Shown here piece by piece: positions 1-7,225 of a stretch of DNA of 13,590 bases; position 1 is the first letter of the stretch, and every line of letters begins with the position of its first letter. Source of the DNA: an uncultured Clostridia bacterium (lineage in GTDB: Bacteria > Bacillota > Clostridia > Oscillospirales > Acutalibacteraceae). The notes below the pieces were generated by a model that did not search any database, had not been told where the DNA came from, and worked only from the letters and a program-made list of their open reading frames with translations. Both the position numbers and the translations under genes were made by a program. The stretch is from assembly GCA_947623215.1 (NCBI GenBank), contig CANQGN010000025.1:1-13590 (forward strand), given 5' to 3'.

Positions 1-1
1 G

Positions 2-586
2 CTGCCCCAAAATATGTTGTGGATTGTCTCTGCCGTGCAAATTCGCCTGCTTGCCACCCCGCCGCTTTACGCCACGGCAAAAGTGCGCACCTGGGCGGGG
101 CCCAGCCGGGCCGTTACCTTTCCGCGCGAGTACGAGCTGGTAGACGCAGCCGGTGCGCCGCTGGTGCAGGCACGCTCGAACTGGGCGGTGATCAATGCCG
201 ACGCCCGCCGCCCGGTGCCCGCCCGGGCCATTTGCGATTTCCCCGAAGGGTTTGCCGAGCAAACCGCCTTTACCGGGCGCATTCCTCACCCCAAAGAGTT
301 TTCCCTTGACCCGGCGGGGGAGGAGGGGATTACCCTGCTGCCCGGCTTTTCGCAGTTAGACGCCAACGGCCACGTAAACAACACCAAATACGCCAACTTT
401 GCGCTGGACGCCGCCGACTTGCAGCCGGGGGAGCAGGTAACGGAATTTCTTATTCGCTACCACCGCGAGCTCACCCCCGGCCACTCGGTAAAGCTGATAA
501 CCCGGCGAGAAGAAAAAACCGTGCTGGTGATGGGCTTTACGCCGGAGAATGAGTCGGTTTTCTCTTGTGAAATGCGGCTGGCCTAA
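2..586 (+). CDS. acyl-ACP thioesterase, 5'-truncated by the window edge
   Basis: This is the C-terminal part of an acyl-ACP thioesterase (PF01643 type), a hotdog-fold enzyme that releases fatty acids from acyl carrier protein in the cytoplasm. The frame is open from base 2 with no stop before the first in-window ATG at 14, so the true start lies upstream; perhaps 40-50 residues are missing compared with the usual bacterial length of about 240. The key motif is DANGHVNNTKY at 358-390, the family's catalytic Asn/His strand. It is followed by the IRYHRE segment near 452-469, which supplies the conserved Glu. Plant enzymes carry a Cys just after that Glu; here it is Leu, a difference I believe is common in bacterial members. 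The gene is convergent with gdhA and ends just before a shared terminator. Function is well supported; chain-length specificity cannot be read from the sequence. Confidence 0.88.
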   Translation: MPQNMLWIVSAVQIRLLATPPLYATAKVRTWAGPSRAVTFPREYELVDAAGAPLVQARSNWAVINADARRPVPARAICDFPEGFAEQTAFTGRIPHPKEFSLDPAGEEGITLLPGFSQLDANGHVNNTKYANFALDAADLQPGEQVTEFLIRYHRELTPGHSVKLITRREEKTVLVMGFTPENESVFSCEMRLA

Positions 587-614
587 GCAGTTTTTCTTTT
601 CCTTTCTCCATAAC

Positions 615-669
615 AAAACCCCGCCCGGGGTCGGTAAATGAAAACCGACTGGGGCGGGGTTTGTTTGGT
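615..669. terminator. bidirectional rho-independent terminator
   Basis: A GC-rich inverted repeat (left arm AAAACCCCGCCC...GTCGG from 615, right arm CCGACTGGGGCGGGGTTT from 645) encloses a short A-rich loop. The right arm runs into TTTGTTTGG. On the opposite strand the outer bases give TTTTGTTATGG. It lies between the stop of the thioesterase gene and the stop of gdhA, which converge here, so it can end transcripts from both sides. The arms are not perfectly matched in the middle of the stem. Confidence 0.82.
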
Positions 670-697
670 TGTTCAAAAAGGGGAGACGTTCTAAAGC

Positions 698-2038
698 TTA
701 AACGCAGCCCTGGGCTTTCATGGCCTCGGCTACCTTTAAGAAGCCGGCAATGTTGGCCCCGGCCATGTAGTTACCGGCCATGCCGTACTCTTTGGCGGCG
801 GAGTCGCAGGCGGCGAAGATAGACTGCATAATGCCTTTCAGCTTGGCGTCTACCTCTTCAAAGGTCCAGCTCAGCCGCTCGGAATTTTGGCTCATCTCTA
901 AGCCGGAGGTGGCTACGCCGCCGGCGTTGGCCGCCTTGGCGGGGCCGTACAGCACGCCGTTTTGCAGGTACACTTCAATGGCCTCGGGGGTAGAGGGCAT
1001 GTTCGCGCCTTCGGATACGCAGTAGCAGCCGTTTTTCACGAGCAGCTTGGCGCTCTCGCCGTCAATCTCGTTTTGGGTGGCGCAGGGCAGGGCAATGTCG
1101 CAGGGAATCGACCAAATACCGGCGCAGCCCTCGGTGTAAGTGGCGGTGGGGTGGTCTTTTACGTATTCTTTAATGCGCTTGCGCTCTACTTCTTTTAACT
1201 GCTTTACCGCCGCTAAATCAATGCCGTTTTCGTCGTATACATAGCCGTTAGAGTCAGACATGGCAACCACCTTGGCGCCCAGCTCCGTCGCCTTTTGGGT
1301 GGCATAAATGGCCACGTTGCCCGAACCGGAAACCACCACGGTTTGGCCCTTAAAGGACTTGCCGTTGGCTTTTAACATTTCGTCGGTAAAATAGCACAGG
1401 CCGTAGCCGGTGGCCTCGGTACGCACCAGCGAACCGCCAAAGGTAAGGCCCTTGCCGGTGAGCACGCCGGTAAACTCGTTGCGAATGCGCTTGTACTGGC
1501 CAAACATGTAGCCCACCTCGCGCGCGCCGGTGCCAATGTCGCCGGCGGGTACGTCGCAGTCCGGGCCGATATGCTTGCAAAGCTCGGTCATAAAGCTCTG
1601 GCAAAAGCGCATGACTTCCCCGTCAGACTTGCCCTTGGGGTCAAAGTCCGAACCACCTTTGCCGCCGCCCATGGGCAGGGTGGTAAGGCTGTTTTTAAAG
1701 ATTTGCTCAAAACCCAAAAATTTAATAATGCCAATGTACACCGAAGGATGCAGCCGAATACCGCCCTTGTAGGGGCCGATGGCCGAGTTAAACTGAATGC
1801 GGTAGCCCCGGTTGACCTGCACCTTGCCGTTGTCGTCTACCCACGGCACGCGAAAGATAATCTGCCGCTCGGGCTCGACTAACCGATCCAGCACGCCGGC
1901 TTCTACCAAATCCGGCCGCTTTTCAATGACCGGTTCCAGCGACTCCAGCACTTCGGTTACGGCCTGAATAAACTCCGGCTCGTTGGCATTGCGTTTTTTT
2001 ACGGTTTCCAACACGCCGTTTAAATAGGCATTTTTCAT
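698..2038 (-). CDS. gdhA: glutamate dehydrogenase, hexameric class, probably NADP(H)-dependent
   Basis: Catalyses reversible reductive amination of 2-oxoglutarate with ammonium to glutamate in the cytosol. The 446-residue length matches the hexameric GDH-I class. Visible motifs are GPYKGGIRLHP (residues 88-98), the catalytic-lysine motif LPMGGGKGGSDFDPKG with Lys127, and PAGDIGTG with Asp167. The Rossmann loop SGSGNVA leads into MSDSNGYVYD; the Asp-Ser at that strand end resembles E. coli NADPH-type GDH rather than the Gly-Pro of the NAD-linked Clostridium symbiosum enzyme, so NADP preference is inferred. An in-frame GTG at 2047 overlaps the GAGGAG ribosome site, so the ATG at 2038, 8 nt after GAGGAG, is the better start. 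The gene lies downstream of and in line with the asd-dap operon but has its own consensus promoter. Confidence 0.97.
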   Translation of the reverse strand: MKNAYLNGVLETVKKRNANEPEFIQAVTEVLESLEPVIEKRPDLVEAGVLDRLVEPERQIIFRVPWVDDNGKVQVNRGYRIQFNSAIGPYKGGIRLHPSVYIGIIKFLGFEQIFKNSLTTLPMGGGKGGSDFDPKGKSDGEVMRFCQSFMTELCKHIGPDCDVPAGDIGTGAREVGYMFGQYKRIRNEFTGVLTGKGLTFGGSLVRTEATGYGLCYFTDEMLKANGKSFKGQTVVVSGSGNVAIYATQKATELGAKVVAMSDSNGYVYDENGIDLAAVKQLKEVERKRIKEYVKDHPTATYTEGCAGIWSIPCDIALPCATQNEIDGESAKLLVKNGCYCVSEGANMPSTPEAIEVYLQNGVLYGPAKAANAGGVATSGLEMSQNSERLSWTFEEVDAKLKGIMQSIFAACDSAAKEYGMAGNYMAGANIAGFLKVAEAMKAQGCV

Positions 2039-2068
2039 AGCGAACACTCCTCATACAATTTCGTCACC

Positions 2069-2097
2069 ATTATAGAACTTTCCGGGGGCGTTGTCAA
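2069..2097 (-). promoter_or_regulatory. sigma-A promoter of gdhA
   Basis: On the minus strand TTGACA (2097-2092) and TATAAT (2074-2069) are separated by exactly 17 bp, a perfect consensus pair. The expected start point is near 2062, giving a leader of about 24 nt before the ATG at 2038. ACGT-G-ACGT, a small inverted repeat at 2099-2107, sits just upstream of the -35 element and might be an operator; nothing else supports that. Confidence 0.92.
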
Positions 2098-2137
2098 GAC
2101 GTGACGTGAATTTTTATACAAAACTCGTTCGGTTTCT

Positions 2138-2887
2138 TTAGGAATCATTCCGCCAGCGGAGCAGCAACTCGCGGGGTAACCGATGGGAAGAAAAGCGGTA
2201 GTGCCCGGTTACCGCGAAGGCGGTGCGGCGAAAATAATCTTCCTCCCGCACCGGCTGACCGGCGTTGTGAATGACGTAGGGGATTCCTTTGGCGTTGCGT
2301 TTGTCGGAAATAACGCCAATATGCTCGTCCGCCCCAAACACCACCAGATCGCCCGGCTGCCAGTCGGCAATTTGGGCGGGTTCTAAGGTGCAGCTGCAAG
2401 CGTACCGGTCAAAAAACACCCGCAAATTGCACACCCGGCGAAAGTCAATGGCCGGGTCGGGCGTTTCTACCCCCGGGTAAGCGGCCGGTGCGGCGGCAAT
2501 ATCCGCATTCACCATGGCCCGCAGGTCGTACCCCGCTTCGCGAAAGGCCCGCCATATTACGTCGCTGCACACCCCCAGCTCTTCCGGCGGAAAGCCGCCG
2601 GGGAAATACCGGCCGTCGTACTTGGGGTGGCGCTCGGCGTCTTTGCGGGCGCCGAGCAGCAAATCGGCGGCATCGTCCAGCCCGTTGGCGTTAAAATCCA
2701 CGCCGCTTTGTAAGGCAGTAATGCCAAAATCTGCCGCCGTGTAGCTTTTGCGGGGCAGCAGGTTATAGGGGTTCCACCACCAAACGACCGCCAGCACCAA
2801 CAAAAGAAGCGCCGCCGGTACCGTAAAACGTAAAAACCGGCGGCGACGGGCAGGGGATTGTTTGGGGGAGGGCGGGGCGCTTAGCAT
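2138..2887 (-). CDS. membrane-anchored DUF1287 family protein
   Basis: Matches the DUF1287 family (YijF-like), whose biochemical role is not firmly established; the conserved Cys/His arrangement suggests a papain/NlpC-P60-like fold. A basic N-terminus (RRRR, 14-17) precedes one membrane helix (about 20-38), so the rest is probably outside the cytoplasm. An EF-hand-like loop, DFNANGLDDAAD, lies at 64-75. The family core follows: GGFPPEELGVCSDV (97-110, Cys107), IDFRRVCNL (147-155), DEHIGV (His189) and YVIHNAG (His207). The ATG overlaps the dapB stop by 7 nt (shared AATGCTAA), so the gene is translationally coupled to the diaminopimelate operon. That supports, but does not show, a cell-wall role. 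No terminator is visible between it and the gdhA promoter. Confidence 0.8.
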   Translation of the reverse strand: MLSAPPSPKQSPARRRRFLRFTVPAALLLLVLAVVWWWNPYNLLPRKSYTAADFGITALQSGVDFNANGLDDAADLLLGARKDAERHPKYDGRYFPGGFPPEELGVCSDVIWRAFREAGYDLRAMVNADIAAAPAAYPGVETPDPAIDFRRVCNLRVFFDRYACSCTLEPAQIADWQPGDLVVFGADEHIGVISDKRNAKGIPYVIHNAGQPVREEDYFRRTAFAVTGHYRFSSHRLPRELLLRWRNDS

Positions 2888-3636
2888 TGCACCAGTTGGT
2901 TCATGTCGTACAGCCCGGGGGCGCGACCGGCTAAAAAGGCGGCGGCTTTCAGCGCCCCTACGGCAAACACTTCTTTGGAGCGTGCGGAGTGCGAGAGGGT
3001 AAGAATCTCGTCTTTGCCGGCGAATATCACCTGATGCTCCCCCACAATGGTGCCGCCCCGCACCGAGTGCATTCCAATTTCATTCGCAGGGCGCTTTTGG
3101 CGGCGGTTGTGGCGGTCATACTCCGGGTGCATGGCGGCTTTTCGCCCCGCCACGGCGGCGTTGTATAGCATTCCCGCCGTGCCGGAGGGGGCGTCGATTT
3201 TCTGGTTGTGGTGCATTTCTATAATTTCAATATCCGCCAAATCGCCCAGCACCTCCGCCGCACGGGTAACCAGCGCGGCCAGCAAATTGACCCCCAGCGA
3301 CATATTGCCGGTAAAGAAAATGGGGATTTCCTCCGCCGCCTGCCGAATGGCATCATTTTGGCAGTCGGCAAAGCCGGTGGTGGCAATGACCGCCGGCACC
3401 TTGCGGGTAAGGCAATAGTCCAGCAGCCCCTCTAAGCCGGAGGGGTGGGAGAAATCGATCACCACGTCTACGCTCTCGCGCACGTCGGCATACTCCCGGT
3501 ATACGGGGTAGGGGGCACCCTCGGCGGCGGCAAGGTCTACCCCCGCTACAATGGTCAGTTCCTCCCGCTGCTCTGCAAGGGCAGAGACGACCCGCCCCAT
3601 GTGGCCGCTGCAACCGGCCAGCAACACTTTTAACAT
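2881..3636 (-). CDS. dapB: 4-hydroxy-tetrahydrodipicolinate reductase
   Basis: Reduces 4-hydroxy-tetrahydrodipicolinate to tetrahydrodipicolinate with NAD(P)H, the second committed step to diaminopimelate and lysine, in the cytosol. At 251 residues it has normal length. It shows the nucleotide-binding loop GCSGHMGR (8-15), IDFSHP (60-65) and the active-site signature EMHHNQKIDAPSGTA (140-154). His142 and Lys146 correspond to E. coli His159 and Lys163. IGMHSVRGGTIVGEH provides the substrate-domain motif. It follows dapA after 46 nt and overlaps the DUF1287 gene. The ribosome site (GGGAAG about 11-12 nt before the ATG) is weaker than those of asd and dapA. Confidence 0.97.
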   Translation of the reverse strand: MLKVLLAGCSGHMGRVVSALAEQREELTIVAGVDLAAAEGAPYPVYREYADVRESVDVVIDFSHPSGLEGLLDYCLTRKVPAVIATTGFADCQNDAIRQAAEEIPIFFTGNMSLGVNLLAALVTRAAEVLGDLADIEIIEMHHNQKIDAPSGTAGMLYNAAVAGRKAAMHPEYDRHNRRQKRPANEIGMHSVRGGTIVGEHQVIFAGKDEILTLSHSARSKEVFAVGALKAAAFLAGRAPGLYDMNQLVQC

Positions 3637-3682
3637 GGTTTTTTACACTTCCCTTATCGTTTTAAAAAAAGCCGTTATTCTT

Positions 3683-4576
3683 TCAGTTTACAGCCAGCCC
3701 CAGCGCTGCCATTTCCTGCCGCAGGCGGCCTGTCAGCGCGGGGGAGGGGGCGGCCAGCGGCATACGGCAGCGCCCGGCGGCAAAGCCCGCCAAGGTCATG
3801 GCCGCTTTAATGGGGATAGGGTTCACGTCGGCTAACAGGGCGTTCATCAGCGGCAGCAAGCGGTTTTGCAGCCGCAGAGCGCCGGCAAAGTCGCCCCCCA
3901 GCGCCAGCGCGGTCAGGTTTGCCATTTGCCCCGGCAGCAGGTTCGAGAGCACCGAAATGACCCCCGCGCCGCCAAGGGACGCCACCGGCAGGGTTTGGTC
4001 GTCGTTACCGGCGTAGATCGCAAAATCCTCCCCGCAAAGCATGCGGGTACGCGCCATGGCGGAAAAATCGCCGTTCGCTTCTTTTACCCCCGCTATCATG
4101 GGGTGGCGGCTGAGCGCCGCGTAGGTCTCGGGCAAAATGTTCATGCCCGTGCGGGAGGGAATGTTGTACAAAATAAGGGGTTTGGTGACCCGGTCGGCAA
4201 TGTAGGTAAAATGCTCTATCAGCCCGCTTTGGGAGGTTTTGTTGTAGTAGGGCGTTACGGTCAGCAGGGCGTCTGCCCCCACCGCCACGGCCGCCTGTGA
4301 CAGCTCTACAGAGTAGAGGGTGTCGTTGCTGCCGGTACCGGCTATTACCGGTACCCGCCCGGCTGCCGCCTTTACTACCGTTTCGATTACCCGCACGTGT
4401 TCTTCGTGCCGCAGGGTGCTTTTTTCTCCCGTGGTGCCGCAGGGCACCAGCGCGTTTATGCCCTGCTCTATTTGGGTGTGGGTCAGTTCCGCCAGCTTGT
4501 CGTAGTTTACGCTGCCGTCTTCGGCAAAGGGGGTAATCAGCGCCGTAGCGACGCCTTTGAATACGCATTTCGCCAT
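3683..4576 (-). CDS. dapA: 4-hydroxy-tetrahydrodipicolinate synthase
   Basis: Condenses pyruvate with aspartate-4-semialdehyde, the branch point from the aspartate pathway to diaminopimelate/lysine, as a cytosolic TIM-barrel enzyme. The 297-residue protein carries GTTGEKSTL (Thr48 and Thr49), TPYYNK (Tyr111), YNIPSRTG (Tyr137 and Arg142) and AGVKEANGD with the Schiff-base lysine at 165. All are offset by four from the E. coli numbering, so the active site is complete. GGAGGG lies 7 nt before the ATG. It sits between asd (37-nt gap) and dapB (46-nt gap), so substrate-producing and product-consuming enzymes are co-transcribed. Whether it is lysine-inhibited cannot be judged. Confidence 0.97.
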   Translation of the reverse strand: MAKCVFKGVATALITPFAEDGSVNYDKLAELTHTQIEQGINALVPCGTTGEKSTLRHEEHVRVIETVVKAAAGRVPVIAGTGSNDTLYSVELSQAAVAVGADALLTVTPYYNKTSQSGLIEHFTYIADRVTKPLILYNIPSRTGMNILPETYAALSRHPMIAGVKEANGDFSAMARTRMLCGEDFAIYAGNDDQTLPVASLGGAGVISVLSNLLPGQMANLTALALGGDFAGALRLQNRLLPLMNALLADVNPIPIKAAMTLAGFAAGRCRMPLAAPSPALTGRLRQEMAALGLAVN

Positions 4577-4613
4577 TCCAAATCCCTCCGCTTATGATAT
4601 TGGTAAAAAGGGG

Positions 4614-5693
4614 TTATTCCATATAGCCTTTGGCGCAAAGCAGCTCTGCCAGCAGCACGGCGCCGCCCGCCGCGCCCCGCAGGGTATTGTGCGACATACA
4701 CACGAATTTGTACTGGTACTGGGTATCTGCCCGCAATCGGCCGACCGAGACGGCCATGCCGTTTTCTAAATTGCGGTGGAGTTTAATTTGCGGCATGTCG
4801 TTTTCTAAAAAAACGTGCAAAAACTGCCGCGGGGCGCTGGGCAGGGCCAGCCGCTGGGGTTCGCCCGCAAAGGCGTTCCAGCGGGCGAGCATTTCGTCTA
4901 TCGTCGGCTTGCGGGCAAAGTCTACAAACACCGCCGCCGTGTGCCCGTCAGAGACCGGTACCCGAATGCACTGGGCGGTAAAGCAGGGGGTCGCGGCGTT
5001 TACAATGCGGCCGTCTTCTACCTTGCCCCAAATTTTTAAGGGCTCCTGCTCGGATTTTTCTTCTTCGCCGCCAATGTAGGGAATTACGTTATCCACCATC
5101 TCCGGCCAGCGCTCAAAGGTTTTGCCCGCGCCGGAAATGGCCTGGTAAGTACACACCAGCACCCGCTGGGGTTCAAACTCCCGCAAAGGGTAGAGCGCCG
5201 GCACGTAGGATTGCAGCGAGCAGTTAGATTTAACCGCCACAAAGCCCCTTTTTGTGCCAAGCCGCCGCCGCTGGGCGGGAATGACGGCCAAATGCTCGGC
5301 GTTGCATTCCGGAATGACCATGGGTACGTCCGGCGTTTTGCGGTTGGCGCTGTTGTTAGAAATGACCGGGCATTCCAGCCTGGCGTAGCGCTCCTCCAGC
5401 GCCAGAATCTCATCTTTTGGCATATTCACGGCGCAAAAGACAAAATCCACCTGTTCGGCTATTGTGTTGCAGTCGCGCTCGGCGTCATACACCGGCATAG
5501 AGCGAACGGAGTCGGGAATGGGCTCGCTCATGACCCACCGGTCGCCCACCGCCTGCTCGTATGGCTTGTCGGCGGAGCGGCCGCTGGCGGCCAGCGCCGT
5601 AAGGGTAAACCAGGGGTGGTTGGCCAGCAAGGTAATAAAACGCTGCCCCACCATGCCCGTAGCGCCAATCACGCCGACTTTGTACTGCTTCAT
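4614..5693 (-). CDS. asd: aspartate-semialdehyde dehydrogenase, archaeal/fungal-type
   Basis: Makes aspartate-4-semialdehyde from aspartyl phosphate with NADPH, feeding the dapA step encoded next. The 359-residue length and motifs fit the longer archaeal/fungal-like subclass rather than the E. coli type. The N-terminal Rossmann motif is GVIGATGMVGQRF (7-19). The nucleophile lies in VKSNCSLQ (Cys158), where many relatives have a Pro-Asn-Cys context. TYQAISGAGK (182-191) and RVPVSDGH (244-251, His251) complete the active site. GGAGG precedes the ATG at a normal distance. It is the first gene of the asd-dapA-dapB-DUF1287 operon, behind a strong promoter. The leader is only about 65 nt, too short for a lysine riboswitch. 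Confidence 0.96.
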   Translation of the reverse strand: MKQYKVGVIGATGMVGQRFITLLANHPWFTLTALAASGRSADKPYEQAVGDRWVMSEPIPDSVRSMPVYDAERDCNTIAEQVDFVFCAVNMPKDEILALEERYARLECPVISNNSANRKTPDVPMVIPECNAEHLAVIPAQRRRLGTKRGFVAVKSNCSLQSYVPALYPLREFEPQRVLVCTYQAISGAGKTFERWPEMVDNVIPYIGGEEEKSEQEPLKIWGKVEDGRIVNAATPCFTAQCIRVPVSDGHTAAVFVDFARKPTIDEMLARWNAFAGEPQRLALPSAPRQFLHVFLENDMPQIKLHRNLENGMAVSVGRLRADTQYQYKFVCMSHNTLRGAAGGAVLLAELLCAKGYME

Positions 5694-5715
5694 AAGGGTA
5701 CCTCCAAAATTAAAG

Positions 5716-5744
5716 TTGTAATCAGAAGCGGTTTGTATTATAAT
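5716..5744 (+). promoter_or_regulatory. promoter of queA
   Basis: TTGTAA (5716-5721), a 17-bp spacer and TATAAT (5739-5744) read on the plus strand towards queA, with an expected start near 5751. The -10 lies in the perfect palindrome ATTATAAT, so it also reads TATAAT on the minus strand. Confidence 0.75.
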
Positions 5745-5764
5745 ATGAATCGCTCATTTCAATT

Positions 5765-5793
5765 ATCATAGCATTTTTGCCGCGGAATGTCAA
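5765..5793 (-). promoter_or_regulatory. promoter of the asd-dapA-dapB operon
   Basis: On the minus strand TTGACA (5793-5788), 17 bp and TATGAT (5770-5765) give a near-consensus promoter with a start near 5758. It faces the queA promoter, so the two predicted start points are only a few bases apart and the polymerases point at one another. Confidence 0.85.
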
Positions 5794-5819
5794 CCGTTGC
5801 GGCCAAAACGGAGAGAAAG

Positions 5820-6848
5820 ATGAAGAAATCCGATTTTTTCTACGAACTGCCCCAAAATCTCATTGCCCAGCACCCCAGCGAGCGGCGGGACGAATCTGCC
5901 CTGATGGTGTTAAGCCGTGAGACGGGCGAACTTTTGCACCGCCATTTTTATGATTTGCCCGCCTTTTTGCAGCCGGGGGATTGCCTGATTTTAAACGACA
6001 CCCGCGTGCTGCCCGCCCGGCTTTACGGCGTGCGGCAGGCCACCGGCGCGGTGGTGGAGTTTTTGCTGCTGCGCGAGCACTCGGCTGGCTGCTGGGAATG
6101 CCTGGCCGGCCCGGGCAAAAAAGCAAAGCCGGGCGACCGCTTTACCTTTGGGCAGGGCCAAATGACCGGCGAAGTCGCCGAGGTGCTGCCGGGCGGCAAC
6201 CGGCTGGTGCGCTTTACCCATACCGGCAATTTTTACGAGGCGTTAGACGCCATAGGCCAAATGCCGCTGCCCCCCTACATTACCGAACGCCTTGCCGACC
6301 CCGAGCGCTACCAGACCATTTACGCGCGGCAGCCGGGCTCTGCCGCCGCCCCCACCGCCGGGCTGCATTTTACCGACGAGGTGTTTGAAGCCCTGCGCCA
6401 AAAGGGGGTGCAAACGGGGCGGGTGACTCTGCACGTGGGGCTGGGCACCTTTCGCCCGGTAAAAGAAGAGCAAATAGAAGACCACCACATGCACAGCGAG
6501 CACTACGAGCTGCCGGAAGAGACGGCCGGGCTGATTAATCGCACCAAAGCGGCTGGCGGCCGGGTGATATGCGTGGGCACCACCAGCTGCCGCACGGTAG
6601 AAACGGTGGCCGCGAAGGGGAAGGGCGAAATAAAGGCAGACGAAGGCTGGACGGACATTTTTATTTACCCCGGCTATACCTTCCGCTGTATGGACGGGCT
6701 GATTACCAACTTTCACCTGCCGGAAAGCACTTTGCTGATGCTGGTTGCGGCCTTTGCCGGGTACGAACCGGTGATGAACGCCTACCGCACGGCCGTGAAA
6801 AAAGGCTACCGCTTTTTCAGCTTTGGCGACGCAATGTTGATTTTGTGA
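5820..6848 (+). CDS. queA: S-adenosylmethionine:tRNA ribosyltransferase-isomerase
   Basis: Transfers and isomerises the ribosyl group of SAM onto preQ1 in tRNA, forming epoxyqueuosine, the step after Tgt in queuosine biosynthesis. The protein is 342 residues when started at the ATG at 5820, giving the family-typical MKKSDFFYELPQ. GGAG lies 6 nt upstream. An in-frame ATG at 5787 would overlap the -35 of the asd promoter and has no ribosome site. Recognisable segments include LIAQHP, LILNDTRVLPARL, PPYI, PTAGLHFT, HVGLGTFRPV, HSEHYE, GTTSCRT and NFHLPEST, ending in RFFSFGDAMLIL. It normally sits next to tgt, but here 1.18 kb of toxin-antitoxin material separates them. The last nine codons are duplicated at 7527-7554. 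Confidence 0.97.
   Translation: MKKSDFFYELPQNLIAQHPSERRDESALMVLSRETGELLHRHFYDLPAFLQPGDCLILNDTRVLPARLYGVRQATGAVVEFLLLREHSAGCWECLAGPGKKAKPGDRFTFGQGQMTGEVAEVLPGGNRLVRFTHTGNFYEALDAIGQMPLPPYITERLADPERYQTIYARQPGSAAAPTAGLHFTDEVFEALRQKGVQTGRVTLHVGLGTFRPVKEEQIEDHHMHSEHYELPEETAGLINRTKAAGGRVICVGTTSCRTVETVAAKGKGEIKADEGWTDIFIYPGYTFRCMDGLITNFHLPESTLLMLVAAFAGYEPVMNAYRTAVKKGYRFFSFGDAMLIL
6821..6848 (+). repeat. queA 3'-end repeat, left copy (candidate att-like junction)
   Basis: These last 28 bases of queA (Phe335 to the stop, plus one base before) match 7527-7554 at 23 of 28 positions, with GGCGACGC identical. They mark the left side of the inserted toxin-antitoxin segment. Confidence 0.7.
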
Positions 6849-6850
6849 CT

Positions 6851-6871
6851 TGTATATCAATTTCATATACA
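6851..6871. promoter_or_regulatory. inverted repeat, candidate toxin-antitoxin operator
   Basis: TGTATAT, 7 nt, ATATACA forms a perfect 7-bp inverted repeat directly after the queA stop and 15 bp upstream of the relB -35. A second perfect palindrome, TATTAATA at 6898-6905, lies within the promoter spacer. RelB-type proteins repress their own promoter through palindromes, so either could be the operator. Assignment is inference. Confidence 0.45.
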
Positions 6872-6886
6872 ATTCATTATAATCTA

Positions 6887-6915
6887 TTGACAAACAGTAT
6901 TAATAAGCATATAAT
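6887..6915 (+). promoter_or_regulatory. promoter of the relB-yafQ pair
   Basis: TTGACA (6887-6892), exactly 17 bp, TATAAT (6910-6915) is a perfect consensus pair in strongly AT-rich DNA unlike the flanking genes. The expected start is near 6922, about 22 nt before the antitoxin ATG. No other strong promoter was found before tgt, so this one may also feed tgt by readthrough. Confidence 0.92.
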
Positions 6916-6943
6916 ATAGGCAAAGCAAGAAGGAGGCATTCCT

Positions 6944-7225
6944 ATGGCACAAACCAATATCAACATTAGAATGGACGAGGCAACGAAAGTCGCGTTTGAT
7001 AAATTTTGCCGCGAAATCGGGTTATCCACCAGCGCGGCGTTCAATATTTTTGCAAAAACCGTCGTGCGGGAACAGCGGATTCCCTTTGCGCTGACCGCAG
7101 AAGTTCCGAATGCCGTAACGCTTGCGGCAATGGAGGAAGCGCGGGAGATGCAGCGCCATCCGGAAAAATACAAGTCTTATAGCAACGCAGAAGAAATGAT
7201 AGAGGATATTTTGAATGAGACTTGA
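6944..7225 (+). CDS. RelB/DinJ family antitoxin
   Basis: A 93-residue antitoxin that should bind and neutralise the toxin encoded next and repress the shared promoter. The N-terminus has the ribbon-helix-helix pattern of the RelB/DinJ family: strand TNINIRMDEATK, helix VAFDKFCREIGLSTSAAFN, then IFAKTVVREQRIPF. The C-terminal part (about 60-93), rich in Glu and ending in the YSNAEEMIEDIL region, is the expected toxin-wrapping segment. AGGAGG lies 7 nt before the ATG. The stop overlaps the toxin start by 11 nt, the usual coupling for this system. Base composition is visibly more AT-rich than queA or tgt, consistent with acquisition. Confidence 0.93.
   Translation: MAQTNINIRMDEATKVAFDKFCREIGLSTSAAFNIFAKTVVREQRIPFALTAEVPNAVTLAAMEEAREMQRHPEKYKSYSNAEEMIEDILNET

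Noticed and set aside
356..676. 106-codon open frame on the minus strand opposite the thioesterase gene and its terminator
   Set aside because: It runs through the terminator hairpin and the strongly supported acyl-ACP thioesterase motif region; its translation shows no family resemblance.
5694..5760. Lysine riboswitch before asd
   Set aside because: The leader from the predicted start is only about 65 nt, far shorter than a lysine riboswitch, and shows no such fold.
5745..5819. preQ1 riboswitch before queA
   Set aside because: The leader contains no preQ1-type hairpin with an A-rich tail; most of it is the asd promoter on the other strand.
6023..6893. Long minus-strand open frames opposite queA
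   Set aside because: They are mirror frames created by GC-rich codon use; they lack ribosome sites and recognisable domains, and queA is certain on the plus strand.
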